NCBI GenBank assembly: GCA_963799815.1 | Contig: CAWCYG010000004.1 | Location: forward strand, 62,001-126,000 | Length of the DNA: 64,000 bases | Direction: 5' to 3' | Origin: JBDTSW01 sp963799815 | GTDB lineage: Bacteria; Actinomycetota; Thermoleophilia; Solirubrobacterales; 70-9 | Shown here: positions 51,969-61,185 of the stretch, in pieces | How positions within the stretch are numbered: position 1 is the stretch's first letter | How the letters are laid out: each line of letters opens with the position of its first letter | Program-made: the position numbers and the translations under genes | Notes under the pieces: model-generated | Databases searched by the model: none | Seen by the model: the letters and a program-made list of their open reading frames with translations, nothing else | Told to the model about the DNA's origin: nothing

Positions 51969-53384
51969 CTACCGTCCGCCGTCGGCGCCGCCGGTCGCGG
52001 ACTGAGGTGCCGCGCCCGCCGCCTGCTGCAACGTGTCCTCGATCTCCTCGAGGCTGCGGCCCTTGGTCTCCGGCACCTTCGCCTTGACGAAGAAGAACGC
52101 GATCACGCCGATCACGGCGTAGCCGAGGAACACCGGCCCAGCGCTCCAGGCGTCGAGCATGATCGGGAAGCTCTGCGAGACGAGGAAGTTGGCGCCCCAG
52201 TGCAGGAAGATCGCCAGGCCCATCGCCGTACCGCGAACGCTGAGCGGCAGCACCTCGGGGAGCAGGACCCACACGACCGGGCCCCAGGTCGCAGCGAACG
52301 AAACGATGAACCCCGCCAGGCAGATCAGCGTGATGATCGCCGCGGGATCGCTGGCCGTCGTGGGCTCGGCCAGAACCTCCGAGGAGACGCCCAGGACGAC
52401 GAGGCTGGTGACCATGCCGATCAAGCCGGCGAAGAGCATCGGCTTGCGCCCGACGCGATCGATGATTCGAATCGCCACCACAGTCATCGCCACGTTCAGG
52501 ACGCCGATGACAAGGTTGGCGTAGATAGCTGACTCGGAGCCAAATCCCACGCTCGTGAGGGTGGTGGGCGCGTAGTAGATGATCGTGTTGATCCCCACCA
52601 GCTGTTGGAAGACCGCAAGCCCGATCGCCACCACCAGCGCCGGGCGGATCCATGCCTGCTTGAGCAGCTCCCAGCCAGCGGCGCCCTCCTGCTTGTCGAC
52701 CTCGCGGATCTCCTCGACCCGCCGCTCCGGCTCGTCCTCGGCGGGTGCGTCATCGGGCTTCAGCTCCTCGAGCACGTCGCGGGCTTCCTCCTCGTCGCCC
52801 TCCTGGACGAGGTAGCGCGGCGTCTCGGGCATCGGGAGCATGCCGAACAAGAGAGTCAGCGATGGCACGACGGCCAGGCCGAGCATGATTCGCCACTCCC
52901 CGGAGGAGGCGAAGATCGCGTTGACGATGAACGCGACGAGGATTCCGATCACGATCATGAGCTGGTTAAGCGAGCCGATCGCGCCCCGCTGTTTGGTCGG
53001 GGCGATCTCGGAGAGGTAGAGCGGGACCACCAGGGCAGCGCAGCCGACCGCGAGGCCGAGCACGAGACGCGCCGCCACGAGCGCCCCGGCGCTGGGCGCG
53101 GCGGCGGCGCCGATAGCGCCGATCGTGAACGTGATCGCGGCGATGATGATCAGGCGCTTGCGGCCGAGCGTGTCCGACAGAGGACCGGCGAGGGCTGAGC
53201 CCACCATCGCCCCGAGAAGGAGCGATGCCACAACGGCGCCCTGCATGAAGGGCGAAAGGGCGAAATCCTCCGTGATGAAGAGGATGGCCCCCGAGATCAC
53301 GCCGGTGTCGTAGCCGAACAGAAGGCCACCCAGGGCGCCGAAGAAATAGATCCGCCGTCCGCTCACCTCTAGCGCGCCTTGCAT
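51969..53384 (-). CDS. MFS sugar porter
   Basis: A 471-residue major facilitator of the sugar porter family with 12 predicted helices. Motifs include GGLLFGYDTGVISGA at the first helix, GPLSDTLGRKR between helices 2 and 3, the PETPRYLV segment in the central loop, and the C-terminal PETKGRSLEEIE sequence. All are hallmarks of the family. The central cytoplasmic loop is charged (DEEEARDVLEELKPDD). It probably imports a sugar or polyol by proton symport. The sequence around helix 7 (QQLVGINTIIYYAP) fits this family too. Confidence 0.93.
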   Translation of the reverse strand: MQGALEVSGRRIYFFGALGGLLFGYDTGVISGAILFITEDFALSPFMQGAVVASLLLGAMVGSALAGPLSDTLGRKRLIIIAAITFTIGAIGAAAAPSAGALVAARLVLGLAVGCAALVVPLYLSEIAPTKQRGAIGSLNQLMIVIGILVAFIVNAIFASSGEWRIMLGLAVVPSLTLLFGMLPMPETPRYLVQEGDEEEARDVLEELKPDDAPAEDEPERRVEEIREVDKQEGAAGWELLKQAWIRPALVVAIGLAVFQQLVGINTIIYYAPTTLTSVGFGSESAIYANLVIGVLNVAMTVVAIRIIDRVGRKPMLFAGLIGMVTSLVVLGVSSEVLAEPTTASDPAAIITLICLAGFIVSFAATWGPVVWVLLPEVLPLSVRGTAMGLAIFLHWGANFLVSQSFPIMLDAWSAGPVFLGYAVIGVIAFFFVKAKVPETKGRSLEEIEDTLQQAAGAAPQSATGGADGGR

Positions 53385-53457
53385 GCTGGCTCCTCTCTCC
53401 TCGGCTTAGCCCATTCGCTGTGAGGCCGGTTCCCGTATCAGCCGAGGACCAAACGCC

Positions 53458-53482
53458 GGGGGCGGCCGCTGTCGCCGCCCCC
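53458..53482 (-). terminator. perfect GC hairpin, terminator of the SRPBCC gene
   Basis: GGGGGCGGC (53458-53466) and GCCGCCCCC (53474-53482) pair perfectly around a seven-base loop. On the minus strand it lies 13 bp after the stop of the SRPBCC gene and is followed by GGCGTTTGG, only a weak T-run. It separates that gene from the sugar porter. Confidence 0.65.
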
Positions 53483-53494
53483 AGCTATCGCCGT

Positions 53495-54178
53495 CTAGCT
53501 GGAGCTGGCGTCGCCGTCCTCCAGCAGCGACTTGAGCCCGGAGAGCCGCTCGCGCCACCATGCCTTCATCTCCGCAGCGGTCTCGGCGTCGGGAAGCCGC
53601 TCGTGCGAGAGTGAGACCCGGCTCTTTGAGTCGCCGAGCGCCTCGAAGCCGGCGATCAACCGGGTCGAGCCGTCCTCCCAGTCATAGCGGGCGCTCCTGG
53701 GGGCGGTGACCGTTCGTACGCCCAACTCCGCTCCCGGCAGCCACCGCGCGCGTTCGGTGTCGTCGGTGACCGCGATATAGAGCCGCTCGACCGGGACGTC
53801 AACCGTCCGGGACGTACCCGCCACGAAACCGTCGGGCCTCTCGCCCGGGGCACGTAGGCCCCGAGCGCGCTCGAAGCCGACGGTGATCGCCTGGGAGTAC
53901 CAGCCCGCGACTCCGTGCTCCTCGCGTAGCCAGCGCGCCGTCTCCGTGTGCGTGTGCCTCGCGGCACCCCAGTCATCGAGCATGCGCAGCCACTCGTCCC
54001 AGCCTCGCCCGGTCGCCTCGAGCACCCTTGCATCCGCAACCGGCGGCTCGAAGTCGGGCGGCGAGGCATCGGGACGTTCGCCCCGGGCGATCAGCATCCG
54101 ACGTGCCGCCGTGTAGCTCTCGCCCGTCTTCGTCATCCGCGCGCGGACGCGGCGCTTGAATGTTCTCTGCTTGGTCAT
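53495..54178 (-). CDS. SRPBCC/AHSA1 domain protein with DUF4287-like N-terminus
   Basis: A 227-residue protein. The first ~60 residues (FKRRVRARMTKTGESYTAAR) match the short DUF4287-like region often fused to such proteins. A middle helix pair (EWLRMLDDWGAARHTHTETA, VAGWYSQAITVGFER) precedes a START/SRPBCC domain (VDVPVERLYIAV to the end) with VSLSHERLPD near the C-terminus. The ATG at 54178 follows GAGGAGC. Role unknown; the fold binds hydrophobic ligands. Confidence 0.8.
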   Translation of the reverse strand: MTKQRTFKRRVRARMTKTGESYTAARRMLIARGERPDASPPDFEPPVADARVLEATGRGWDEWLRMLDDWGAARHTHTETARWLREEHGVAGWYSQAITVGFERARGLRAPGERPDGFVAGTSRTVDVPVERLYIAVTDDTERARWLPGAELGVRTVTAPRSARYDWEDGSTRLIAGFEALGDSKSRVSLSHERLPDAETAAEMKAWWRERLSGLKSLLEDGDASSS

Positions 54179-54323
54179 CTGTTGCTCCTCTCGACGGCGG
54201 GCAACGGAACTCACGCTCCCGATGGCCCACCGGAAAGGGCCTTCACAAACGACCGGCTCCCGAGGGCTTCGGCCCCCTTTGCCCCCGCTACAGCCGACGG
54301 CGTGAGCGCCGGATCCGGGGGTT

Positions 54324-54340
54324 GGGCGCGGGACGCGCCC
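54324..54340. repeat. short perfect palindrome in the 54.2-54.4 kb gap
   Basis: GGGCGCG-GGA-CGCGCCC forms a seven-pair stem in the 231-bp region between the divergent SRPBCC and nitrilase genes. Possible operator; no other feature was recognised in this gap. Confidence 0.35.
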
Positions 54341-54409
54341 TGTGGCAAAACACTATCTGCTGCGAAGACCGTCCGCCGGTACGGAACTCATCGGGCTAGG
54401 GTGGCTCCG

Positions 54410-55264
54410 ATGCGCACGCTCTCGCTCGCCGCGTTGCAGACCGCCCCGGTGCCAGAGGACCCGGCGGCGACGCTGGCGCGGCTGAAAGAGCAGGCGCACG
54501 GAGTGCGGTCGACCGTCCCTCACGCGCAACTGCTGCTGCTCCCCGAGCTGCACCTCTCCGCTGCACCCCTGCCGTTCTCCGGATCCTCCGGACATGCGGA
54601 GGAGGTCGCCGTGGAGATCCCTGGCGATCTCACCGAAGCGCTGGCCGAAATCGCCAGGGACACGGCCCTTTGGCTCGTTCCCGGGTCGGTCTATGAGACC
54701 GCCGATGGCGGCGTCTACAACACGGCGCTCGTGCTCTCGCCGGAGGGAGAGCTTGTCGCGACATACCGAAAGGTGTTCCCGTGGCAGCCGCACGAGACTT
54801 CGCTGCCGGGTGAGCGCTTCGTCACCTTCGACGTCCCTGGAGTTGGCCGGATCGGGATCGCGATCTGCTACGACGCCAGCTTCCCGGAGACCTTCAGGCA
54901 GCTGGCCTGGATGGGCGCTGAGGTGGTGCTCCACACCAGCCTCACGACAACGAGCGACCGCGAGGCCGAGCTTGTGCTCGCTCGCGCGAACGCGATCTTC
55001 AATCAGGTCTTCGTGGTCTCGGTGAACGCGGCCAGTCCGGCGGGCCTCGGGCGCAGCCTCATCGTCGACCCTGAGGGCCTGGTGCGCTTGCGCGCCGGCA
55101 GCGGGGAGGAGCTCCTGACCGACGTCATCGACCTCGACGCGGTTGCGCGGGTACGTGAGTTCGGAACCGCCGGTGTGTCGCGGTTCTGGGAGCAGATCGA
55201 GCGCCGGGCGGGCTCGCTCGAGCTCCCGATGTATCACCGTTCAGGGACAGGCTCCCCGACCTGA
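54410..55264 (+). CDS. carbon-nitrogen hydrolase (nitrilase superfamily)
   Basis: A 284-residue nitrilase-fold amidase. The catalytic triad is readable: Glu46 in LLLPELHLS, Lys121 in YRKVFPW and Cys153 in ICYDASFPE. Such enzymes hydrolyse amides, N-carbamoyl compounds or nitriles to ammonia plus acid. It is followed after 29 bp by a CaiD-like hydratase and an SDR, probably one operon. Released ammonia would fit the nitrogen theme, but the substrate is unknown. Confidence 0.88.
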   Translation: MRTLSLAALQTAPVPEDPAATLARLKEQAHGVRSTVPHAQLLLLPELHLSAAPLPFSGSSGHAEEVAVEIPGDLTEALAEIARDTALWLVPGSVYETADGGVYNTALVLSPEGELVATYRKVFPWQPHETSLPGERFVTFDVPGVGRIGIAICYDASFPETFRQLAWMGAEVVLHTSLTTTSDREAELVLARANAIFNQVFVVSVNAASPAGLGRSLIVDPEGLVRLRAGSGEELLTDVIDLDAVARVREFGTAGVSRFWEQIERRAGSLELPMYHRSGTGSPT

Positions 55265-55293
55265 GCTGGGCGGCGGTCGCGTAGGGTCAGACC

Positions 55294-56079
55294 ATGGAGG
55301 GGCTGAGAATTGCCCGGCGCGACGCGACGCTTGAGCTGACCATCGATCGGCCCAAGGCAAACGCGATCGACTCGGCGACCAGCAGGGCGATGGGCGAGGC
55401 GTTCATCGCGTTCCGCGACGACCCGGACCTGCGCGTTGCGATCGTCACCGGCGCCGGCGATCGCTTCTTCTCCGCGGGGTGGGATCTGAAGGCGTACGTC
55501 GCCGGCGATCCTGGCGATCCCGAGGCCTTCGGGCCGGGGGGACTCGCCGGGCTCACCGAGCTCTTTTCCCTCGACAAGCCGGTGATCGCGGCGGTTAACG
55601 GCTACGCCGCAGGTGGCGGGTTCGAGCTGGCGCTGGCGTGCGACATGGTGGTTGCCGTGCCCAGTGCTCGCTTCTCGCTCCCAGAGGTACGGCTCGGCTT
55701 GGTCGCCGACTCCGGGGGGCTGTTTCGGCTCTCCCGCCGGATGCCGGAGGCGCTCGCCAGGGAACTGCTGCTCACCGGCAGGCCGATCGCTGCCACCGAG
55801 GCGGCACGGTGGGGGCTGGTCAACCGCGTGGTCGAGCCCGAGCGCCTCTTGGACGAGGCCCGGTCGCTTGCCGCGGAGATCGTTGAGGTCGCGCCGCTGG
55901 CTGTGCAGGCTGTGAAAGCGGTCCTGTCCGCGACCGAAGGGATGACCGTTGAGGAGGCATTCGCCGCGATCAGGAGCGGTCGCGTCCCGGCCTATGACCG
56001 GGCGATGGCCTCGGAGGATGCCGAGGAGGGGCCACGGGCCTTCGCCGAGGGTCGGGCTCCCGTCTGGCGCGGACAGTGA
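55294..56079 (+). CDS. caiD: enoyl-CoA hydratase, carnitinyl-CoA dehydratase (CaiD)-like
   Basis: A 261-residue crotonase-fold protein. It matches CaiD unusually well: DRPKANAIDSATSRAMGEAF, FFSAGWDLKAY, GPGGLAGLTELFSLDKPVIA, the oxyanion-hole AVNGYAAGGGFELALA, and the C-terminal SEDAEEGPRAFAEGRAPVW. CaiD hydrates crotonobetainyl-CoA to carnitinyl-CoA. The overlap with the next SDR gene (GTGAG) shows coupling. No CaiB or carnitine transporter is visible, so a related branched substrate is possible. Confidence 0.82.
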   Translation: MEGLRIARRDATLELTIDRPKANAIDSATSRAMGEAFIAFRDDPDLRVAIVTGAGDRFFSAGWDLKAYVAGDPGDPEAFGPGGLAGLTELFSLDKPVIAAVNGYAAGGGFELALACDMVVAVPSARFSLPEVRLGLVADSGGLFRLSRRMPEALARELLLTGRPIAATEAARWGLVNRVVEPERLLDEARSLAAEIVEVAPLAVQAVKAVLSATEGMTVEEAFAAIRSGRVPAYDRAMASEDAEEGPRAFAEGRAPVWRGQ

Positions 56080-56876
56080 GCGGGGTCCTGGACCCCGGTG
56101 CGAATCGGGGCAAGGTCGTGTTGATCACCGGAGGGGGAACCGGGATCGGGCGCGCCACCGCGCTCGCGTTCGCCGGCTCCGGCGCCCACATCGCGATCTG
56201 TGGCCGGCGCAAGGAGCCGCTCGAGGAGGTCCGCACCGAGCTTGAGCGTGAGGGCGGCGAGTGCCTCGCAGTGCCCTGCGACATCCGGGAGTCCGAACAG
56301 GTGCAGGCGCTGGTCGCAGCGACGCTCGAGCGCTTCGGCGCCATCGACGTGCTGGTCAACAACGCCGGTGGGCAGTTCACAGCGCCAGCCGAGGAAATCA
56401 CGCCGAACGGGATGCGCGCAGTTCATCGGCTCGCCCTCGACGGTGCCTGGGAGCTCACCCGGGAGGTCGCCACGCGGTCGATGATCCCGGGCGAAGGCGG
56501 ACTGATCGTCTTTCTCGGCTTCTCGCCGCGCCGGGGGATTCCCGGCTTCGCCCATGCCTCAGCGGCGCGGGCGGCACTCGAGAACCTGGCACAGGGGCTC
56601 GCGCTCGAGTGGAGCCAGCACCGAATCCGCTCGCTGTGCGTGGTGCTCGGCAACTTCGACACCGAGGGCCTCGCCAGCTACGGCCCCCAAGCGCGCGACG
56701 AGGCACGCCGACAGGTGCCGCTGGGGAGGCTCGGCCGGCCACAGGAGGCAGGGGAGACGATCGCGTTCCTGGCCACCGCGAGCGCCGGCTATATGACCGG
56801 GTCGAGCGTCCTCGTGGATGGCGGCCTCGACGCCTGGGGCCTGGGTGAGCCACCCCCGCCGCCGGCGAGCGCGTGA
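56076..56876 (+). CDS. short-chain dehydrogenase/reductase (trans-2-enoyl-CoA reductase-like)
   Basis: A 266-residue SDR with GTG start. The cofactor motif LITGGGTGIGRATALAFAGS and NNAGGQFTAPAEEIT are clear. In place of the usual Tyr-x-x-x-Lys the sequence is GFAHASAARAALENLAQGLA, as in the 2,4-dienoyl-/trans-2-enoyl-CoA reductase subgroup. It would reduce an acyl-CoA double bond made or used by the CaiD-like hydratase upstream. The end SAGYMTGSSVLVDGG is typical of SDRs. Confidence 0.85.
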   Translation: MSGVLDPGANRGKVVLITGGGTGIGRATALAFAGSGAHIAICGRRKEPLEEVRTELEREGGECLAVPCDIRESEQVQALVAATLERFGAIDVLVNNAGGQFTAPAEEITPNGMRAVHRLALDGAWELTREVATRSMIPGEGGLIVFLGFSPRRGIPGFAHASAARAALENLAQGLALEWSQHRIRSLCVVLGNFDTEGLASYGPQARDEARRQVPLGRLGRPQEAGETIAFLATASAGYMTGSSVLVDGGLDAWGLGEPPPPPASA

Positions 56877-56885
56877 GCCCGGCGC

Positions 56886-58406
56886 CTACCGGCAGCTTTG
56901 GCCCGCGCACGCCGTGAGGCGGTTCTTGGTCGCGCCGAGCTCCGAGCGCACCCCACGCATGCGCGGTCGTGCAATCAGGTTCTCGAGCTCGCCCGGGTCG
57001 CGCTCAGAGTCGTAGAGCTCCGCTGCCCTGCCGGTGCATCCCTGGTCTGGTACGCGGAGTCGATACGTCACATAGGAGTAGGCGCTCGTCCTCACGCCAC
57101 GCCAGCGGCAGACGCCGGGCACGCGCTTGTCCGATTGCATGAGAATCGCGCGGTCGGAGCTCCAGTCGGAGCGGACGCCCTCTACGAGCGGCCGAAGCGA
57201 GCGCCCGTCCACCACCCGGCACTCACCGTCGCCCACGCACGGGTCGGCGCCGGCGTAGTCCAGGATCGTGGGTGCGAGGTCGACGTTCGCGGTGATCGCG
57301 CTCAGCTCTTGCGGCTTTGCGCCGCCCGGGGGGCGGATCGCCAATGGGACCCGTACGGCCTCTGCGTAGGGAAGGCTCTTGCCGCCGGCGATGCGGTGCT
57401 CGCCATGCAGCAGGCCGTTGTCGGAGGTGAACAGGATCAAGGTTCGATCCAGCTCGCCGGCCCTCCGTAGCTCAGCGAGGATCTTGCCGAAGCCGCGGTC
57501 GACGGCGCGCAGGGCGGCGTCCTCACACTTGATCGCTTGCGTGACTTCCGCGATGCCCGCCCGATCGAGCGGTGGCCGCTCCCGGATGAAGGCCGGCTTG
57601 TCCGAGGTGTCCGCTTCGTTCACCGCCTCGGAGGCCCGACGGGAGCCATGGGCCTCCGCAATCTCCAGGTCCTCGGTGGTCGGCACGGCTTTACCAGCCG
57701 CTCCGCAGATCCCGCCACGCGCGGGTCGCGAGTTGTCCTTGTGCGGAGCCAGGTATGCCAGCGAGAGAAAGAACGGCCGCTTGCTCCCGGTCGCCTCCCG
57801 GACGAACCGCAGACCGTGACGTGAGATCACGCGGTCCGCGTGATCGCTGGGTGCGTATCCATGGTGGGTGAGGCGGCCGTCCACGCTCAGGTCGTAGTCG
57901 TAGTACCTGGCCGAGAGAATCCCCTCCCAGTGATCCCATCCCGGAGCGGGCGCGAGACCGCCGTCGGTTCCGGGCGCGGATTCATATCCGTGCAGCCATT
58001 TGCCGACGTGCGCCGTGCGATAGCCCTCCCGTCGGAGCCACTCGGGCAGGACCGACGCCGGCGCGCGAAGATCCGGGTAACCGGGGCTGTTCTCGCGGAC
58101 CGCGCTGTTGTGCGAGTACTGACCGGTCAGGAAAGTCGCACGAGAGGGGCAGCACAGAGGGGTGCTTGCGAAATTCTGCGAGAACGTCGTCCCGCGGCCC
58201 GCGACGTGTCGAGCGATCCCAGGCAGCCGCTCTTGCCAGTTCGCTTCGACCTGATCGTCGGTCATGACCACGACGACATTGGGCGCGTCCCTCGGCGCCG
58301 GTGGTCGTGGCGCGTTCGATCGCGGGTTCTCGGTGCCATCACCCCCGCAGCCGTTGAGGACCATCCCCGCGGCGAAGCAGGCGGTCGCAAGTATCGACCG
58401 AGTCAT
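56886..58406 (-). CDS. sulfatase, exported lipoprotein
   Basis: A 506-residue type I sulfatase. Lipobox-like VLNGCGG places the lipid on Cys20. The formylglycine motif reads C-C-P-S-R-A-T-F-L-T-G, with Cys85 as the modified residue. Metal ligands are in VVVVMTDDQ and LILFTSDNG, and HVGKWLHGY supplies the conserved Lys-His site. It probably hydrolyses sulfate esters outside the membrane. It ends 11 bp from the convergent SDR gene and its own start faces the glycosyltransferase end. Confidence 0.9.
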   Translation of the reverse strand: MTRSILATACFAAGMVLNGCGGDGTENPRSNAPRPPAPRDAPNVVVVMTDDQVEANWQERLPGIARHVAGRGTTFSQNFASTPLCCPSRATFLTGQYSHNSAVRENSPGYPDLRAPASVLPEWLRREGYRTAHVGKWLHGYESAPGTDGGLAPAPGWDHWEGILSARYYDYDLSVDGRLTHHGYAPSDHADRVISRHGLRFVREATGSKRPFFLSLAYLAPHKDNSRPARGGICGAAGKAVPTTEDLEIAEAHGSRRASEAVNEADTSDKPAFIRERPPLDRAGIAEVTQAIKCEDAALRAVDRGFGKILAELRRAGELDRTLILFTSDNGLLHGEHRIAGGKSLPYAEAVRVPLAIRPPGGAKPQELSAITANVDLAPTILDYAGADPCVGDGECRVVDGRSLRPLVEGVRSDWSSDRAILMQSDKRVPGVCRWRGVRTSAYSYVTYRLRVPDQGCTGRAAELYDSERDPGELENLIARPRMRGVRSELGATKNRLTACAGQSCR

Positions 58407-58411
58407 TTGGA

Positions 58412-59688
58412 TCAGGCGGCGGTCGCCTCGATCAGGTCGGCTGCACGCTCCGTCCCGGGTGCCGCCCGCAGTCGCGCCGAGAGAGAGGCCAGGCGTCCGG
58501 CCGCTCCCTCGTCGGCGAGCAGCCGGTCGATCGCGGCGCGCAGCTCGTCCGGCTCGTGTCCGTAGGTGGATAGGCGGGTCCCGAACCCGGTCTCATCGAT
58601 GCGCTGGGCGTTGTCGTACTGGTCCCAGAACAGCGGTAGGAGCACCATCGGCTTGCCGAAATAGAGCGCCTCCGTGACGGTGTTGTTGCCGCCGTGCGTG
58701 ATGATGAGATCGACCTGCGGCAGGATCGAGGTCTGTGGCAGGAACTCGGCGCCGACCATGTTCGCAGCGAGCTCGAGCTCCGCGTGCTGGGGACCCATCG
58801 AGACGATCACCCGGTGTGGCGTCTCGGCAAGGGTCGCGATCAGGGTTCGCATCAGGCCGACGTCGGCCGAGCCCAGCGATCCGAGGCTGAGGTAAACGAG
58901 CGACCCGCTCGCGGACGCCACCGGCTCGGGCAGCTCCCAGGCTTCGTCGGTCGTTCTCACGCTCGCCTCGAGGTTGTGCCATCCCTCCCCGAGCGGATGC
59001 GCGCGCGAGTAGTCCACCTCACGCGGGTAGAGCCAGAGGTTCAGATGCTCGGAGGTGTGGACGAACTCGAGCTCGGACAGCGGCGGGGCGCCCCGCTCGC
59101 GGCAGAACTCGTCGAACGAGGCTTGCAGTGGCCCAAGGGCGCGGGAGTATTCGGCGCGATACTCCTCCCAGCCTGAGCGGTCGGCGGCGGGGTAGCCGGA
59201 GAAGGGGGGAGGGACGTCGGGGTCCTTGACCTCGGTTGGATTGCAGGAAACGATCCGAACCCAGCGCCGTCCGCTCGCCGGCAGGGCGGGGAACGACACC
59301 ACGTTGTCTTCAACGATGACATCGGGGTCGACCTCTTCGATGATCTCGACCAAGCGCTCGTCGACGTGGCGAGCACCGTCGCAAAGCGCCTCGAAGGTCG
59401 GGCCGATGAAGCCCTCCAGCTGCTCGATCGTCGGCATGCGGAAGACGGGCGCGGTATCGCGGATGAAGTCTTTCCAGAACTGCCCCGGGTCCTCCTCGGC
59501 ATCCGAAGGCGGGGTGAGGCGCATCAGCTGCTCCTCGAAGCCCTTCTCGGCCAGGGTGCCCTTGAACGACTCCTCGATGATGAACACGACCCGTGCCCGC
59601 GTCGCCGCAAGACGTCTCCGATCCCGACGCAGTTGTTGGTGGGCCCGTAGGCGCCCTCGGGAAAGAACACAAACGTGCGTCCGGCCAT
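58412..59688 (-). CDS. GT1-family glycosyltransferase (MGT-like), frameshifted
   Basis: A glycosyltransferase of the UDP-glycosyltransferase/MGT type. The N-terminus MAGRTFVFFPEGAYGPTNNC reads in one frame to about 59606 and the body (RVVFIIEESFKGTLAEKG onward) in another; the span of 1277 nt is one base short, in GGGCAC|GGGTCGTG. The C-terminal donor site reads QTSILPQVDLIITHGGNNTV and MVLLPLFWDQYDNAQRIDE. Sequence error or recent decay are both possible. It is divergent from the VOC gene with only 33 bp between starts. Confidence 0.78.
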
Positions 59689-59721
59689 CCTGACGCAATC
59701 TATGGCACAGTCCCCGGTCGC

Positions 59722-60123
59722 ATGGCCCTCGTCACCGGTGTTGATTTCGTGACCCTGCCCACCCGCGACTGGGAGGCAGCGAGGGAGTTCTACGGCACCA
59801 CGCTCGGGCTGCCGTTCTCCAAGGGCTGGGGAAAGATGCCAGCCGGCGAGTTCGAGACAGGAACCGTCACCGTTGCCGTGATGCAGTCGGACGCCTTCGG
59901 GATCGAGTTCAAGGCGCACTCTCACCCGGTGGCGCTACACGTCGAGGACGTCAAAGCCGCTCGAGAGAGCCTCGAGGCGGAGGGCGTCGAGTTCCTCGGG
60001 GACACGATCGACAGCGGCGTCTGTCACATGGCGCATTTCAAGGATCCCGACGGCAACGTCCTCATGTTTCACCACCGCTACGCCCCGAAGGGCGAAAAGC
60101 CCACCGCACCGGACGGTCAGTAG
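59722..60123 (+). CDS. VOC/glyoxalase-like protein
   Basis: A 133-residue vicinal-oxygen-chelate protein with one beta-alpha-beta-beta-beta pair: VTGVDFVTLPTRDWEAAREF then HPVALHVEDVKAARESLE and VCHMAHFKDPDGNVLMFHHR. The metal ligands His and Glu can be only partly matched. The 33-bp gap to the divergent glycosyltransferase leaves no room for a normal leader on both sides. It overlaps the convergent lipoprotein gene by seven bases. Function unknown. Confidence 0.8.
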   Translation: MALVTGVDFVTLPTRDWEAAREFYGTTLGLPFSKGWGKMPAGEFETGTVTVAVMQSDAFGIEFKAHSHPVALHVEDVKAARESLEAEGVEFLGDTIDSGVCHMAHFKDPDGNVLMFHHRYAPKGEKPTAPDGQ

Positions 60124-61097
60124 GCGACGGTCGCCGTCACGGCGCGATGGTCCGACGGCCACGGGCGGACCACGATCTCGGCCTCGGGGTGCGCCTCGCC
60201 GACGATCGAGGCGCTCTCGATCGTCAGGTCGTCGGCGCGAGCGAGGACGAAGTCGATTCGATCGTGGTGATCCCACTTTACGGTCGGCTCGCTCGTCGGC
60301 GTCCAAGTGAACGCCGGCTTCGCGACCGGATCGGGATGCGCTGAGCGGTAGGCGTCGACGAAACCCTCGTCCTCGAGGGCGCGGGTGGTGGGCCAGTTGA
60401 CGACTACCGGTTGGTTGCCCGCGTCCACGGCCTCGGCTGTCCAGTCTCGACCCGACGGCTCGTTGAAGTCGCCGAACACGAACGCAGCGGCCGCGTCCTC
60501 TGCCTCGGCGAGGTCCTCCTTGAGCAGATCGATCCCGGATCCACGGGTTCGCTCTGCGAAACGGATGGCCTCGGCCTCCGTTTCGATGAACGGCGCCCCG
60601 CCATAGGGGATGTCGAGCAGCTGGTAGGGCTGGTATGGGGCATCGTCGAGGTGGATGTTGAACGCGTACACCTCGCGAGCGTCGACCTCGATTGGGACCC
60701 CCAGGTCGTTCCCGGTCGGGTCGCCGATCGGATGCCGGCTCAAGATCGCGTTCGCCCACAGCGCGTCGTTCACCTGCTTCTGCTCGTAGACCTCATACCC
60801 CAGCGTGTCGGCGAGCTCCTTGGCGACGCTGTCTCCTCGGGGCGGGCAGAACCTGGCGGTGCATTTCGGCCCTTCGAGCTGCGTCTCCTGGATCCCGACG
60901 ATGTCCGGGTCCACGGCCTCGATCGCCGCCACTGTCTCGTCGACGGGCTTGCCCTCGTTCGCGCCGCCGCCCCAGATGTTGAAGCTCATGACGGTGAGGG
61001 TTGTCCGCTCGTCCTCTTCCGACGAGCAGGACGCCGCGCCGATTGCCGATCCCACGAGCCCGGCCACGAGCACCACCGTCATGATTCGCCTTCGCAT
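60117..61097 (-). CDS. endonuclease/exonuclease/phosphatase-fold lipoprotein
   Basis: A 326-residue exported protein. Signal MTVVLVAGLVGSAIGAASC points to lipid attachment. The EEP fold is seen in LTVMSFNIWGGG, DIVGIQETQL, FVFGDFNEPSGRDW, DRIDFVLARAD and PSDHRAVTATV, giving the metal and catalytic Asp/His residues. AAGGAGGGCGT before the ATG at 61097 supports the start. It could be a phosphodiesterase or nuclease on the cell surface. Confidence 0.88.
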   Translation of the reverse strand: MRRRIMTVVLVAGLVGSAIGAASCSSEEDERTTLTVMSFNIWGGGANEGKPVDETVAAIEAVDPDIVGIQETQLEGPKCTARFCPPRGDSVAKELADTLGYEVYEQKQVNDALWANAILSRHPIGDPTGNDLGVPIEVDAREVYAFNIHLDDAPYQPYQLLDIPYGGAPFIETEAEAIRFAERTRGSGIDLLKEDLAEAEDAAAAFVFGDFNEPSGRDWTAEAVDAGNQPVVVNWPTTRALEDEGFVDAYRSAHPDPVAKPAFTWTPTSEPTVKWDHHDRIDFVLARADDLTIESASIVGEAHPEAEIVVRPWPSDHRAVTATVAY

Positions 61098-61185
61098 ACG
61101 CCCTCCTTGGATCGTCGCGGTGGCCATCCTAATCCGATGCCCAAGGCGGGCCTAAGCTTTGTCCACCGCGAACGGGAGCGTGACG

